From Capitella teleta (taxonomy: Eukaryota; Annelida; Polychaeta; Capitellidae), in contig KB295343.1 in NCBI GenBank assembly GCA_000328365.1, positions 124,001 through 188,000 of the forward strand: DNA of 64,000 bases, read 5' to 3'. Within the stretch, counting starts at the first letter, position 1. The number at the start of each line of letters is the position of its first letter. Of this stretch, positions 1-12,300 are shown piece by piece. The notes beneath the pieces were generated by a model. It ran no database searches, had not been told where the DNA came from, and worked only from the letters and a program-made list of their open reading frames with translations. The translations under genes were made by a program, and so were the position numbers.

Positions 1-258
1 ATCAATTCAGCAATCAACAATTTAACGACCTTAAAGTTGTTTTTAAACTTTAATTTTTTATTGAATACATTATATATGTGTGCATATTGTTAAAACAAAA
101 ATCGCTTATTATATTTCCCAATGAAATAGGTTGATAGCGCCTGCTTTTCGGGGGCATTCAGGATGTTTTTAAACAAAGTGTCTTGCATCTCCATCAAGAT
201 AAATTTTGGTTCCCAACATATTTTGGCTGCATATCCGTGATAAGATCGGCTTATCCCT

Positions 259-798
259 TTAGGGAAAGGGGCTGTGGAGTAGAGGTATTGGTCTTGATCT
301 TGGTAAGGTCGTCCTCTTCACTGCTCTCAGTTGTGGCAGGGGTGTAGCCACGGGATCCGCCTCCTCCTGGACCTCACGGGCGGACTCGTCGCTGTCAAAT
401 TCTACAATCTCCTTCCATGTAAGGGCGTCCATGTGTATGCTGAACTCGGCATTGACGGGCGCAGGGGTGTCTTGAAGGTCTTCTTCCTCGGAAGGCAGGG
501 ATGCTTCAGGAGTCGCCTTGAACCCACAACATGCGAAGCATATTTTTTATGCACAAATCGCTTACATTGTCTGCAATCGATTGCGTTGAAGACATCCACC
601 TTGTTAGACCACATTAGATTATGTCATCAAGCGCATAGTCCTGCCATGTGCTTTGGAGACGCTGCAATCAGTCCTCCATGACCCTGAGGGACATCGGCTC
701 CTTCACCTCAGAGCAGATGAGTGACGTTTTTGCCAAGCCCGGAGCCAACCGGAGGCCGAGAAGTTTTCCAACCACATCTCAGTTGCTATCTCGAGAGC
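259..798 (-). mobile_element. Decayed pogo/Tigger-type (CENP-B-like) DNA transposase fragment
   Basis: Seen on the minus strand: after an AG at 799-801, the frame reads ALEIATEMWLENFSAS then GWLRAWQKRH, which matches the end of the CENP-B/Tc5 helix-turn-helix domain (family pattern: A.EIA...F.AS.GWL..F.KRH). After a stop and a frame change come PMSLRVMED and WQDYALDDI, like the segment leading to the family's DIFNADETG motif. An acidic stretch at about 259-522 (open until a TAA at 259-261, containing TWKEIVEFDSDES) resembles the variable acidic C-terminus of Tigger proteins. Most of the DDE catalytic domain is missing and several stops or frame changes lie between the pieces, so this is a dead copy. 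The clean acceptor before ALEIA suggests that the original gene had an intron there. Family assignment is from memory of motifs. Confidence 0.5.
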
Positions 799-812
799 CT
801 GTAAAGTACATG

Positions 813-3800
813 AAGATTAAATGAAAATTATTGTTTGAATTTTTTCTCTTCTAAATTATGTAACATGAAATCAAATCTCCTACACAACGTTTTTTATTTA
901 ATGAAAATTTAATTAAGTCACCTTCTACTGAAGCAGGTGACCGCTTATGGGAATGCCCTGTTGTCTTGCTCTAACAAACCATCCTCAGGACTTTGTGTTG
1001 AAAACATAGGGGCATCTCTGTGAGTGGAGCTGCTTCACTTTCCCGTTGGCACCCTTGTCCCAGGGAGCCTCTCCATCCAGTTCTTGGAGATGGTTGCCAG
1101 TGCGATGCCTGCAATAAAGAACTTCGTAATGACCAACATGTCATCACACTCGTTTACGTCATCACAAGGACCGCTGCAAAACAATCATGGTCTCTCGTAC
1201 ATGCCATTGCCAACAACCTTTTCTTATCCTGAGTCGTCCAGATAATGAAAAGATCGGGGCAGGAGGAACCACAGTCTAAAATCTCGCTGACACACTCTCT
1301 GCTCTGTTGCAGTGTAAGAGGGAAGGGAGTAAACCTTTATTTAAACATATAAAATGAATAATAATTAATTAATATAATTATTAATTAATAATTAATATAA
1401 AATTAAATATTAAACATTTATTCGGTTTGTCTTGTGTCGGTTGCTGTGACTTCGATTTTCTTTCCAAAGGGCTTGAAATTGGGCAACATTCCTCACTGTT
1501 GGTTTCTTTGCCATTCTGCTTTTGGAGAGTAGCAACATTTCCATTCAAAGAAGCAATGGTGTATCAGCTGGAATGGGATTTGCAAAAGTGATTTGCATAT
1601 ATAAACAGAATGAACTGCAATAAAAATATAGAAAATGTGCACTAACCTTTGACAGAACTTCAGGGTAGCACTGGCTTCTGCCGGGTAATCCATGTTGAAC
1701 ACATAAAAGGTGGCCAGCACAATCGATAAAGCCTCAACAAAATGCATGCGAGAGTTGAAATACACCGACTCGACAACGAGGTTGTAGGATGAAGCTGAAA
1801 TGCAGTCATCTCCTATGAAACAAATTACATTAGAATTGATGAAGCTAATGCCTGAAGAAAACAAACCTTTCGTAATCAAGCACGGGGTGACTAGTATTTT
1901 CTCACTTGGTGGACCATCGTTGGTAGAACCCTAACTGGACAAAAATAAAGTAGTCGGTAATTACAATGGCAGTGGGAAAAGGCAACTGACGTCATCATGG
2001 ATGAAAAGGACATTGACAGGCTCCTTCATATAGTGCAAAAGCAGCATAAGAATGCCTGGGAGAGAATCAGACTTGTTCTTTTCCTCCTGCTGATGAGACA
2101 TTCATGCATATCCTTGCCGCTTGAGTGGTCTTTGAAGTATGCATGTAGGTCATCGCTGTGTTTCTTCAGTCATAAAACTCATCAAAGCCAACCAGTTCTT
2201 CAAAGTGGAGGAGGAGACCACGAGATGTCCGCAGAAATAGCCAATCTTCAAGGAGTATTATACCGATAGATATAACGATAAATGCAGAAATGGGAAAATA
2301 TAATAGTGAAATAATTAGAAGGCTGTTCCTCTTGAGGGTGTTGTGAGGCTACTTCTTGGGGTTGCTCTCCTGTCCAATGCCATTTTTATCTGTGACACAG
2401 GCGACAGTTGTGATCGGGTGCCAGCTGCGCTTGCTGCTGTTGGTAAACAAATTGAATAGTGTACATACAATGTCATGTGAAGACAAATGTAGATTAATTA
2501 TTAATAAAATTATAAACAAGTCTTTTAGTCTCGAGTTGACTTGTGGGAAATAAATTAGAGATGAAAAGATCTGGGTACGAGGTATTACGGTCCAAAATCT
2601 CAGTAACAAAAACATTGTCCTCAGATATGTTTTATAATCCAGCACACAGTCAGTGTTTGCTATGGTGCAGACAGCTTCCATGGCTATGACAAGTGAATTT
2701 ATTTGATGGAGAAAGAGCGCGTGCATGTACCCTTCACATAGATATGTATTTTGAAGAAGCAGAACGGGGCCTTGTTCATTGATAGCATTCGCAGTCATCA
2801 AGAGCTTTTATATTTTTTTTCTCAATTTTAACCTCAGTGTTATGTCACTTCATTGCATTAAATCAGTTTCTGAAGCTGTAAAGAAAGCAAAGGCTGTCAT
2901 CATGGCATTCAGAGATATCAAGGTCATTTATGTTACATGTATACCTTGATATAATACAGCCTATGAAAATTGGCAGTATCATGGCTGTAAATCTTTTATC
3001 ATATGATCGAAATCAGCGATATCTTCACCAAGAGGCCAAATTGAATTCAATCATAAATCGAGCTACAAAAGAACAGCAATCCATGGCCACTCTCTGGCCA
3101 TGCACGCTGTTTTGTTTTTAGCCAAAGTTATTACAATTGATAGATTCATTATGCAAGAGGCATGCGATGTGTAAATATAACATGAGTACATTGTGACAGA
3201 CCTCCCAACCTTTAGAGTTCACAAAATCAGGAATTGTTTTTTATAGTGGAACTATCACTGCAGTGGATGAGTGAATGTTTTGTTGGAGGGCATAGCATAG
3301 AACGTGTTATCTCTGCTTATCTCCTAGTTGCTCTTTGGTTCCACACGTGTGATGCCAGGAAGACTTACCACTCATTATCATTCATTATTGAGTGATATTA
3401 CCGACACTTGCATTGATCTTATGCCAAGTGCATGTTCACTATACTATTTTGTAGATCTCTGAACTTGTGTGAAGCACTAAGGCCCGATCAGCTGATTGAT
3501 GAGGACTTTTAACGTAAAACGTTTATGTACTAAACTGTATCAAACTTGAGCTGCACCAATGACGTGTGCTACAAGATGCATTCTTGATTGGCCTGTAATG
3601 GTTGTAGTAAAATACATTCTGTCCTTGCTTCTGTGTGTGTGGTGGTGTGTGTTCATTAAGGGCTCTGTCAAGGGTCGGTTTTTTTCTTTAATTTTGCAAG
3701 TGATATTCCTCTGTTTTTTTTTGTGTTCACACATTTTGTGCAAGCTTCTCCATGTTTTCACATTGATCCATTCAAAAGAGACGCAGCAACAAATTCGATG

Positions 3801-3941
3801 CACACTTTAATTTATTTTTTTTTTGGCACAGATGTGTTGTTCATTGATTTACACTTTCATGTTGTTCAATCATTGATATTTAAAAACATCATTATTATAT
3901 ATAAGAAAAATGTTATAACATGGTGTTACTTATTTCCACAG
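813..3941 (+). other. Presumed long first intron of the EPT1 gene
   Basis: The first recognised EPT1 exon begins at 3942 after a good acceptor (tatttccacag) in phase 0 with YNSIDSSP. In human SELENOI this point is preceded by a short first exon of about 19 residues. I could not find a matching exon in 1-3941, so it probably lies left of the window. The stretch holds minus-strand transposon and gene-family debris and AT-rich filler. The intron assignment is inference. Confidence 0.4.
1410..1812 (-). pseudogene. C-terminal fragment of a SAMD3-like multicopy protein family
   Basis: On the minus strand an exon-like block (1812-1647) lies between an acceptor (TTTCATAG) and a donor (gttagt). It reads LVVESVYFNSRMHFVEAL, then FYVFNMDYPAEASATLKF. 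This is the hallmark C-terminal pattern (..A...L...YVFN.EYP..A..TLEF.QR) of a large family of uncharacterised animal proteins often named SAMD3-like. About 180 nt upstream of this block, around 1990-2110, the phrase ILMLLLHYMKEP fits the preceding segment of the same family. A Ser/Lys/Gln-rich tail follows at 1567-1410, but joining it at the best acceptor meets a stop at once. No continuous gene model can be drawn, so I call it a pseudogene or gene fragment. Whether the family is host or transposon-derived is not settled. Confidence 0.35.
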
Positions 3942-5441
3942 TACAATTCCATCGATTCCAGCCCTGTCAGCAAATACATCACACATCCCTTCTGGAACTT
4001 CTGCGTCCAGGTATGCATCCTGCTCAATTCAACGTGTATCTTATTAACACATAGCCATAATTTGTAACAGTTCTTTCCACGATGGTTGGCTCCGAACGTG
4101 ATCACCCTCAGCGGCTTCATGCTCCTGGTCATTCAGTACTCACTGTTCACGTATTACGACCCTTACTTCTACGCCTCTGACACCTCCCATCCCGAGTACC
4201 CTCCTGTGCCCTCATGGCTCTGGTTGGTGGCTGCCGGCTGCATGTTCTGGGCGCATACCCTCGGTACGTGATTTCTATTAAAGACGATCAATGATAATCT
4301 CCTCTGCAGATGGGATCGATGGCAAGCAAGCGCGTCGCACGGGGATGTCAGGCCCCCTCGGAGAGCTCTTTGACCATGGGCTCGACAGCTGGGCCACTCT
4401 TTTTATGCCCATTGGCATGTACTCTGTATTTGGCCGTGGCAGCTTCAGCATTCCTCCCGAACGCTGCTTCCCCATTATTCTAGGCGTTATGTTTACATTC
4501 AGCATTTCTCACTGGGAGAAATACAACACAGGGGTGCTGTTCCTGCCCTGGGGCTATGATATTAGTCAGCTGGTCAGATTACTCGAGTACTCGTGGGGCA
4601 GTAATCTCAGGTGTTTTCTTGCCGCAGGCTATGACGCTGGTCTATCTCAACACGTGGATTTTTGGCTACGAAATCTACAAATTTTCTTATGCAGGTTTTA
4701 CGGTTGGCGATGCTTTTGAATTTCTCATGCACTGTGAGTTGTTTTGGAATACGACATTTTAATGGTAATTATAAAATTTATATGCTTTCAGTTTCCGTGT
4801 GGGGATTCTCAATTCCTATGAGTTTATGGAATGTTTATGTGTAGGTTTTTGCTGCAGGAAATCATTGTCATAAACAAAATAATTTTTATGCAGTTCGTAT
4901 CGAGACAGAACAGGAAAAATGTACTCCTTGTGGGATAACATCAAGCCGCTAGTCCCAATATTTATTGAATTCGCTCTCTTCTTGATGTGGATGAGGTACT
5001 CGTCCTACGACATCATCAAGAAGCAACCTCGTCTCTTCACGACATCCTGCGGCACAGTCTTCTCCCACATCACGGTAAGCCCCCCCTCTCCTCCTCCCTC
5101 TGCTCCTCAAACTCTCCTTTCTCCCCTCCCCCGTACAGTGTCGCCTCATCGTGAATTCTATGGCCAACACAGACTGCGACATCTTCAACTGGCTGCTCAT
5201 TCCACTTGCGGCTATTGTGATTGGCGTGCTCACCATTCCCCTCGGCATCATTGAGCTGTATCTCTTGTGGGCGTACACCATCTTTGTCACCGCTGCTCAC
5301 ATTCACTACGGCATCTGTGTGGTACGTGCTTCCTTCTGCTGATTGGCCAATGCTTTAATCTTTGCGCAACAGGTGCAGCAGCTGGCTGAACACTTGAACA
5401 TTTACATTTTCACGGTTGGACGACCGGAGAAAACTGAATGA
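3942..5441 (+). CDS. SELENOI: Ethanolaminephosphotransferase 1 (EPT1/SELENOI family), 5' partial
   Basis: Transfers phosphoethanolamine from CDP-ethanolamine to diacylglycerol, the last step of the Kennedy pathway to phosphatidylethanolamine, in ER/Golgi membranes. Exons: 3942-4010, 4071-4263, 4310-4572, 4628-4733, 4792-4840, 4894-5074, 5139-5321, 5373-5441; introns are 46-64 nt, all GT-AG, phases consistent, 370 codons before the TGA. The CDP-alcohol phosphatidyltransferase signature is intact: DG-KQ-AR, eight residues, G-ELF-D-HGL-D (in the 4310-4572 exon). Other matches to human SELENOI are HPFWN, WLAPNVIT, SHWEKYNTG, LFLPWGYDISQ and AHIHYGICVV. Several hydrophobic segments follow, as in the family. 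With a ~19-residue first exon the protein would be about 389 aa to the TGA; human SELENOI is 397 aa with Sec at 387. The TGA may therefore be recoded (see separate entry). CEPT1/CHPT1 are less likely, because PWGYDISQ and the C-terminal IHYG..VV..L pattern are EPT1-like. Confidence 0.92.
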
Positions 5442-5513
5442 CTAGCAACTTCACGGGGAAGCGGCTGCAATGAGGTTGTTGTGCATGACGCCTCTGCGGA
5501 GAGCTCCTCGTAG
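5439..5513 (+). other. TGA at the selenocysteine position, with 23-codon readthrough extension
   Basis: The EPT1 frame reaches GRPEKTE followed by TGA (5439-5441). Human SELENOI ends KPNSDU-LG...; with a one-residue gap the TGA falls exactly on U, and the next codon is Leu in both. Reading through adds 23 residues (LATSRGSGCN...) to a TAG at 5511-5513. I looked for a SECIS core (ATGA/GTGA, apical AA, then GA) in the 3' region up to about 6290 and found no convincing one, so use as Sec is unproven. If not recoded, TGA is simply the stop and the protein is a Cys/Sec-less EPT1. Confidence 0.4.
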
Positions 5514-6268
5514 GGATCGTGCAGTGTGGATAGGCGATACATCAGACCCACTCTCCTCCTTCTTTTGTACATACGGATCTATTTAATTTGAGGTCACATT
5601 TGTTGTGTGCACAGTATATATGTGTTTGTGTGGATTCCAGCTCTCTCTTCTCAACTGGTCACAATTCTTGCATTGTTGATTTTATTTTGTTTTTATTGTT
5701 TAAAAGACTTACATTATGGTTTGTGAATACAGTGCTACCCGAATCGAAGATTATACCTGTGAATCTTGGTGTACAAAAATTATTTGGTTGTTGGTAAAAC
5801 GGGTTAGAATTTATCTGCGTCCGTGTGCATAAGCCTCTGATTTTCTATTAACCCCATTAACTTCCCTTGATAGCTAACTTTGTTTATAAAAAAAATGAAA
5901 CTAAATTAATTTTATGTATATCTTGATTTGTATATGTTTTAATCTTTTGTGTGTTAGCATACTGCATCAGTATTAAGCAAGCTTTTTTTGTGCCCTGTGA
6001 GACGAAAAATCCTTTTAGCATCTTGATTTGCTACATTCTGAGATTCAATTTAAGATTTTACTAATTCTGCACCAAATTCTCCTGAGGCTGAGTTACTGTG
6101 CCTTTCTTCATGATTAGTTATTTAAATCTGAGTTCAAAGGTCAAATGTTTATTTTGTGGGTTCAGTGCCTTGCCGCTTTCCTTTCTGTGCTCAGCATGAT
6201 CGTCGTCATCTTTTTATTGTTTTCATTTTCTCATTATTATTTTTTTTCCCCGTCATAATTATGTATGA

Positions 6269-6274
6269 AATAAA
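6269..6274 (+). terminator. Probable poly(A) signal of EPT1
   Basis: An AATAAA hexamer lies about 830 nt downstream of the EPT1 TGA, after a T-rich 3' region. It is the first canonical signal I noticed after the gene; weaker variants may exist upstream. Confidence 0.5.
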
Positions 6275-7198
6275 ACCATTCTCATATTTTCTATGATTCT
6301 TCAATTCTTTAAACCTCAACTTACCGTTCATTCATGGAGACACTTCTTACATAACCGTTCTTATGTGACGCAGTTGACTCTGGAGTATCTGCCATTGGAA
6401 GATAACGTAACATTGTTCAGTAGATAAGGCGTAATCTTTGTGACTGACCTTTTCCTCATTGTGTTATCCAAGGTCACCAGGTAAGATGTTTAGATAGCAC
6501 TAAGTTACACAATGCTCTCTTGACCTTAAAACCTTTCTCAGTCGTACTTGGTTGCATTGGTTGAGTAAATTGGTTTGTGGGTTCGATGGCTTCCATTTAA
6601 CTTGCTCAAATATCGGATTTTATTTTAGGTTGTAAACATACATGAACTGGTATTGATTATACGGCCTCATGATCTCATCGCAGAATAAGATTAATTATTT
6701 AGACGATATTTATTCAGTCTTTGTTAAGACCCCTATTGCTAAAAAGATCCCCAACTCATGGATCTTTCTAAGCAAATGGATCGAAATTAATTGAGTATGG
6801 ATCATGGTTTAAAAAACGCTGATCGACTAGCGCTGACTGGTCAAAAGAGAGAAGTTCCGACGTTGTCTTAAACTCCATGTTCAAGAATTGCATTTGTATA
6901 GCAGCTAGTGTTGGTACCTGCATTGGCAGTGTACACCGTTATGATTCAACCAAATCACTCAGAATTATTCCATGACCATGTTGGGACAAAATCACAACGT
7001 ATATGGAGACGTTATGATTGTAGAGTACAGCTCTACTCCAGTAGGTGTGTGAGACAAGAATGGTCTGGTCTTCAATCTTCGCTGATTTCGTACGTGTATT
7101 TGTTACTCAAGTAAAGATTTCCATGCACCATTTGGCGGTATATATTGGCACATATACGAGGGCCTTTTAGTTAAATTGGACTTCATTATACATGTAGC

Positions 7199-7648
7199 GG
7201 TACAATAAAATTAAATCCATGTATGGGAGACTTGGGAGAGCCAAGGCGCACTTAGGCCCATTACATTTTTTATTCAGGATTACAATACCACGTGACCTTC
7301 GCCTCCTCTGTCTCAATACACTGCAGTGATCAATGCCGCTTGGATGACTGCGAGGACAGCATTCGATGCCTATCAGAGGCATCTCAGCCAGGGCTCCATT
7401 GGCTTTCACGGCGGGAGATTCCATTGCCAGCTGATGAAATTGAAACTCTGAAATATCCTTTCCCCGGTGAGGTCTCATTGGAGATTGCGGATCATTATAT
7501 TCTCCTGCCTTGAAAGCGGGATTCTCCGGTGCCGACATCGGAGGCACATGACCAGTGCTGCTGATAAAACCTTGGACATGGAGGTCTTCTGCCTTTGATC
7601 CCAGAGGACTGGCTCCGGCTGACAGCGTGCATAAAGCGAAGGCTCCCT
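7199..7648 (-). CDS. Weak candidate exon beside an assembly gap, unknown product
   Basis: On the minus strand a frame stays open from the gap (7649-7698) for about 150 codons. It contains HVPPMSAPENPAFKAGEYND, then MESPAVKANGALAE and a basic RQRRRRSR patch. The composition looks like a cytoplasmic or linker segment, but I recognise no domain. The right side is lost in the Ns and no clear splice sites or start were identified. It could equally be a chance open frame. Confidence 0.2.
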
Positions 7649-7698
7649 NNNNNNNNNNNNNNNNNNNNNNNNNNNNNNNNNNNNNNNNNNNNNNNNNN
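7649..7698. other. Assembly gap (50 N)
   Basis: Run of exactly 50 N, probably a placeholder of unknown true length. It interrupts the candidate open frame described next to it. Confidence 0.95.
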
Positions 7699-8689
7699 TA
7701 AAATTTCCACATGGAATACTCCAACGTTCGGGATATCCTTTCGTGCTGTTGTTGTTGATGTTGTTATTGTTAGTTGTTTTTTGTTTCTCTCTCAGTGACG
7801 TATGGCCTTTAGAATAACCTTTAGATTTCACAAATTGTCGATCCCATCGCAAATCCCAAACCATTCTCGGCTGCAATCAATGACATGATTCACACGAACT
7901 AGAAACTTTTGATGCATTTCCCGGATCGGATTTTCCGTCATTTAGTCTGGATGGGAATCCCGATAGGACCACACAATGGCGCCACCAGTCCCCCGCTGCG
8001 GCTGATTGCTAAGATCGATGACTGACGGCCAACGTGGCATGTGCCCTCTTTTTCTTTCTTATCATTGTGTAAATGAGACTGATCGCTGTCAAGGGACTTT
8101 GATTTCGAAGGTGCAATATACTTATGATGTATCGATCATGAATATTTGTCAACTGACATTTCAACATTGAATGGCATCAGTCCCCATGGCCTCATCATGT
8201 GACCACGTGACAATGCTGTCAGGTCACATGACTGCGGTTGGCCTCTTGAGTATTGGAGATCCTTCAATCCGGAGCTCGACGCAAGTGTGTTTAAGTATTC
8301 ATGCTTAGCTGTCAATGGGAAGATGGAAATCATGCTGTTGTATGTGACAGATCAACTTCACAACAGCCCACGATCGAGTGACTACACAATACACATTTTC
8401 GAGTCTCGATGGGGTTTTTGATCGTGGAGTTTTCAGCCTATTTATTATATGTACAAGAAGAAAGTGATGACTGTTGACAGGTTCAGACGCCCAACTGGTG
8501 AAATGAGATTAACAAGCAATATAATTTTCCCTGATCACAGAAGCTCACTAAAATGTGAGAAGCAGAGATCTTATTTTGTGGATGTTCTAATCATGAATAT
8601 ACCGAGACATATACGTAATGCATGCATGTATATGACAACAGGTATAACGCCACAACAAAGCACCGGATTTACATTATTTTTAAATACCG

Positions 8690-8830
8690 TTTTAGGGATT
8701 TTTCTTAAAGCCAATTTGTTTTATGACGCAATAAAACCAGTCAAAAGTTGAAAAAAAAAAACAAAAAAAAAAAAAAAAACAAACAAACTACTTCCGATTA
8801 GTTATACCGCATTTTCGATATTAAAATGCC
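8690..8830 (+). repeat. Diverged dispersed repeat, copy 1
   Basis: Shares an ordered set of words with 9240-9350: TTGTTTT, GAC..A.TAAAACCA, an A-rich tract, AC.ACTTCCG, then GTTATACCG and TTTTCG. A related ACTTCCGG word appears at about 9676, and at about 10385 together with GACGCGATAAAGCC on the opposite strand. No protein or terminal repeat is evident, so the class is unknown. Confidence 0.4.
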
Positions 8831-9239
8831 TATCATTGTGAACATTCACGCATTGTGAACATTCACTCCCTTATTTTGTTATTATCTCTTTGCATACCGT
8901 TTAGTTTTTCGTTGAATTTGGTTAACAATATAGCCCCTTTTACTGATCTGGAGGGGGCCAATTAAATTTCTTTCCGAGCCCCCATACTCTGGGAGTTTCA
9001 AATCATGATCCCCAAAAATAGGACTACTTATATATGTTAATTTAGTAAGATTTTAATCGTAATTATACTTAGATTTTTTTTTCTTCAGCCGATTCGAACA
9101 GATCCTGATGCATTCTGTACAAATTAATTCAAGTTTTGATTAATTTTCTCCTGAAACTATTTTTTTTCTGGGGTGATATATAATAATGAAATTTACAAAA
9201 TTTGACAAGGGCTATAATTTTGCAAGACATTTTTATATT

Positions 9240-9350
9240 TTTATGTGTTTTGTGTGTAGCTGGGTTGTTTTTTGACATAGTAAAACCAACCCTAAGTCAC
9301 AAAAACTCCACTTCCGGGATGTTATACCGATTTTAGTGTAAAAAAAAAAA
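9240..9350 (+). repeat. Diverged dispersed repeat, copy 2
   Basis: Second copy of the repeat at 8690-8830, same orientation, with the shorter A tract. Matching words are TTGTTTTTTGAC, TAAAACCAACC, CACTTCCGGG and GTTATACCG followed by an A run. Confidence 0.4.
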
Positions 9351-12300
9351 GCTGTTTAAACGATCAACGTGGACCCTTTGTGTACCAGGGTTTTGCATAA
9401 AATAGTTTAAATAAATTTTGTTTTTATTATTGCATATGACAAATATATAATGAAACCTTATAATATATGGATCTCTGAGGGGCCAAGCAATAGCTTGAGG
9501 GGGCATGCCTTTTTTTTCAGCGGTCAAAACTGACTTTCTCGAAACCGAAAGCCACAGCTGCCACACAGGCAGATTTCGAAATAATTACATCGCTTTTTTC
9601 CTTCATTTTATAACAATATAACCATTTAATATGGAATGACGATATGAAATAAACCAAGAGTTATAAGAACCCATGCACTTCCGGTCTTCTATCATATCAT
9701 ACAATTAGCCGCCTCGTAATCCTAAAATTCGCGCAATTCCTTGCTTACGGACACGCAGGCGAAATGTTTCTTGGAAATCATTCGTTCAGTAGAGGAAATG
9801 GATTTCTCTCCATTTCGCGCGCTTTTAATGTTTTATTTTAGATTCATTTTAATTGGAACTGTATAATTTGTTAAATATGATTTTATTGTTTCTCTAAGCC
9901 TATATATAATTGTATCGTCGATCTACACAGACATTAAATTTAATTACATATTTAGTTCTAACGGTTTTCTCAACGGTCGTATGAATCTGACATGGATATT
10001 GTTATTATTGTGACATGAAGAGACATTTTGATAAGCGTTACTATTAAGTACGTACACTTACAGCAATTAAGCATTCATATTTGATATCAGATTGCGGGAA
10101 ATATAGCAATAAGTACACAATGCTTTCAAATGGTAGCAACCAGTGAGTATCTGCAGAAATAACAGCGCAACATTTAAATAACAGGGTTCCCCCCCCCCCC
10201 CTAGCTGCTAAAATGGGTACTGCAAACCGAAAGTTGAATTGATGCCCTCTGGTAGGCTTTATCGCGTCGTAACAAGACGTAAAGTAAAATAATCCACCAT
10301 CAATTCTGTGGGTGGTGACTACAGAACGATATTTGAAAAAAGGGTACCATCTATAAAACCAAAAGCTCACCGGAAACCGGATTTTCAGACTTCCGGTTTT
10401 GGTTGAAAGCCTCTTGGAAGTTCTCCATGTTATAATGCAATTTTCATTAATAGACAAGATGATTTGTAAGAAATGTCTGTTTGAGCCAGATGCTCAAATG
10501 AGCCTAATAGGGGGTGGGGTTATAATATCACATTTTAAAACATAGACGCAAAGATGCAAAGGCAATAATAAACAGATAAGCAATAATAAAAAAATATAAA
10601 AGCAACAATAATACCTGTTATATAATTATGATCATATAATAGAATATATCACCTCATAAATGGATGTTGAATGCCTTAAATCGTTTTTGCTCTATTGGTA
10701 GGCATATCAAACCAGAATAGAATCGTTTTTAAATTATGCCAACGTGGGATAGTTAAGCGTAGGATTGATTTTGATTATAATATTATGTGACTTTTGAAGA
10801 ATAATTAGCTTGCATTATCCATCAATTAATGGTTCAACCAGGATTATTTGGACTCATGTGAAGTTTGAGGGTGGTGTTCGATTCACAGCCTGCATACTAT
10901 TGTCGCGGATATTCATATCTTTGAAATTAATATTAAAATGACTATGGCATCCCAATAGGTTGTACAATCCTCTTTTGTGTCGTATAATACCAGAAATAAA
11001 AAAACTATCGCAATAAATATCGACTTTAATATTTGAATTTAAGTGCTTTTCGGCTATAAAAAATATTTATCCAACCAGAAGTTGCATTGTACGTCTTCTA
11101 ATTAGTTTTATTTAGCTGCGAAGTATAATTTATTATATATAATAATTATAATTATATATTATATATATAGTATACTACCTTATGTTCCTAGGGTAAATAT
11201 TTCAACCCCAGAAAACGTATTTCCGGGGGGGGGGTGATTAGCTTATCCCTCTACGGCATTGTATTTATGAGGTCGAAATCTATGCATTTCACAAAAAAAT
11301 ATTAGCTTCAGCACGATTTGCCTACGGCTAATATATTTTGTGACAGAAGGACTATTTCGGCTTCTGCGCTCCTCACGACGCAATACAAAGTGGAGGGTTT
11401 GCAACCGAAAGGCGTGCTCCTCGGCAGCATGCACGGATGCCCGGAGGCAATTTAAGTGCACGCTTAATTTGTTGTCGTGTGACATTCAGGTTCAGCACGA
11501 CCATCATTCATTTGACCTTTGATCTGGGGCAGTTGGATCCTTGATGGATTCTACATCCACGCTTGTTAAGCACCTACAACAGGCTGTCAGAGGCCAGGCC
11601 TGTATTGCCCTCTCGGGGGCATTGAATCAATCTGCTGGACACCCCATTTCCTTCGAAAGTGACCCTATGCTACCGTGCGACAGGACTCCCATACAAACTA
11701 GATCTCCGCTAATAGTTGCTCTCATAGAGCATAACGCCGTCACCTGGATCCTCCAATGCAGGAGGTGCCAGCGTAGGTTTAACTATGGCAACCACACGAA
11801 GCTTCTTCGTGCAGCTCTAAGACTCTACTTGACATGTTATAGATTCGCTCATTGGGAAGAAAAATGCGTTTTGTGCATGTGTGTATTTCTTATGCTTTAC
11901 TTACGGCTCCAAATGCAAAAGAATCAATGAGCAAAGCTCATAGCGTCATCCAGATCTCTCACCTGGAATAGAGGCCATAAAGACATTCATTTGAGCAGTA
12001 AAACCACGAAGGTGTGTTAAACTTGAAAGCCCGAAAGGCTATTCGCGTGATTCTCCTGGATACCCCCTTCCTGCGACAGGAAGGAACTCTTGGAAGAAAT
12101 GAAGTACCCCCCTGTAGTCTGTGACACTTTAGAATAATTTGGATTGAAAGCAGCGCAAATGACGCACAGGTCACCTAGGTCAGCGACACCAGTATGCCCA
12201 TACGATGCTTGTACATTATACGAGTTGTACGCTCACTATGTGATTCGTCGCCGACTTCCATTAGTTGAAAATAACCAGGTTCTTATGCTAAGCATTTCCC

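Noticed and set aside
5484-5530. GCATGA...GGGATCGTGC as a SECIS element for EPT1
   Set aside because: It overlaps the readthrough codons, lacks the apical AA, and the inner helix does not pair.
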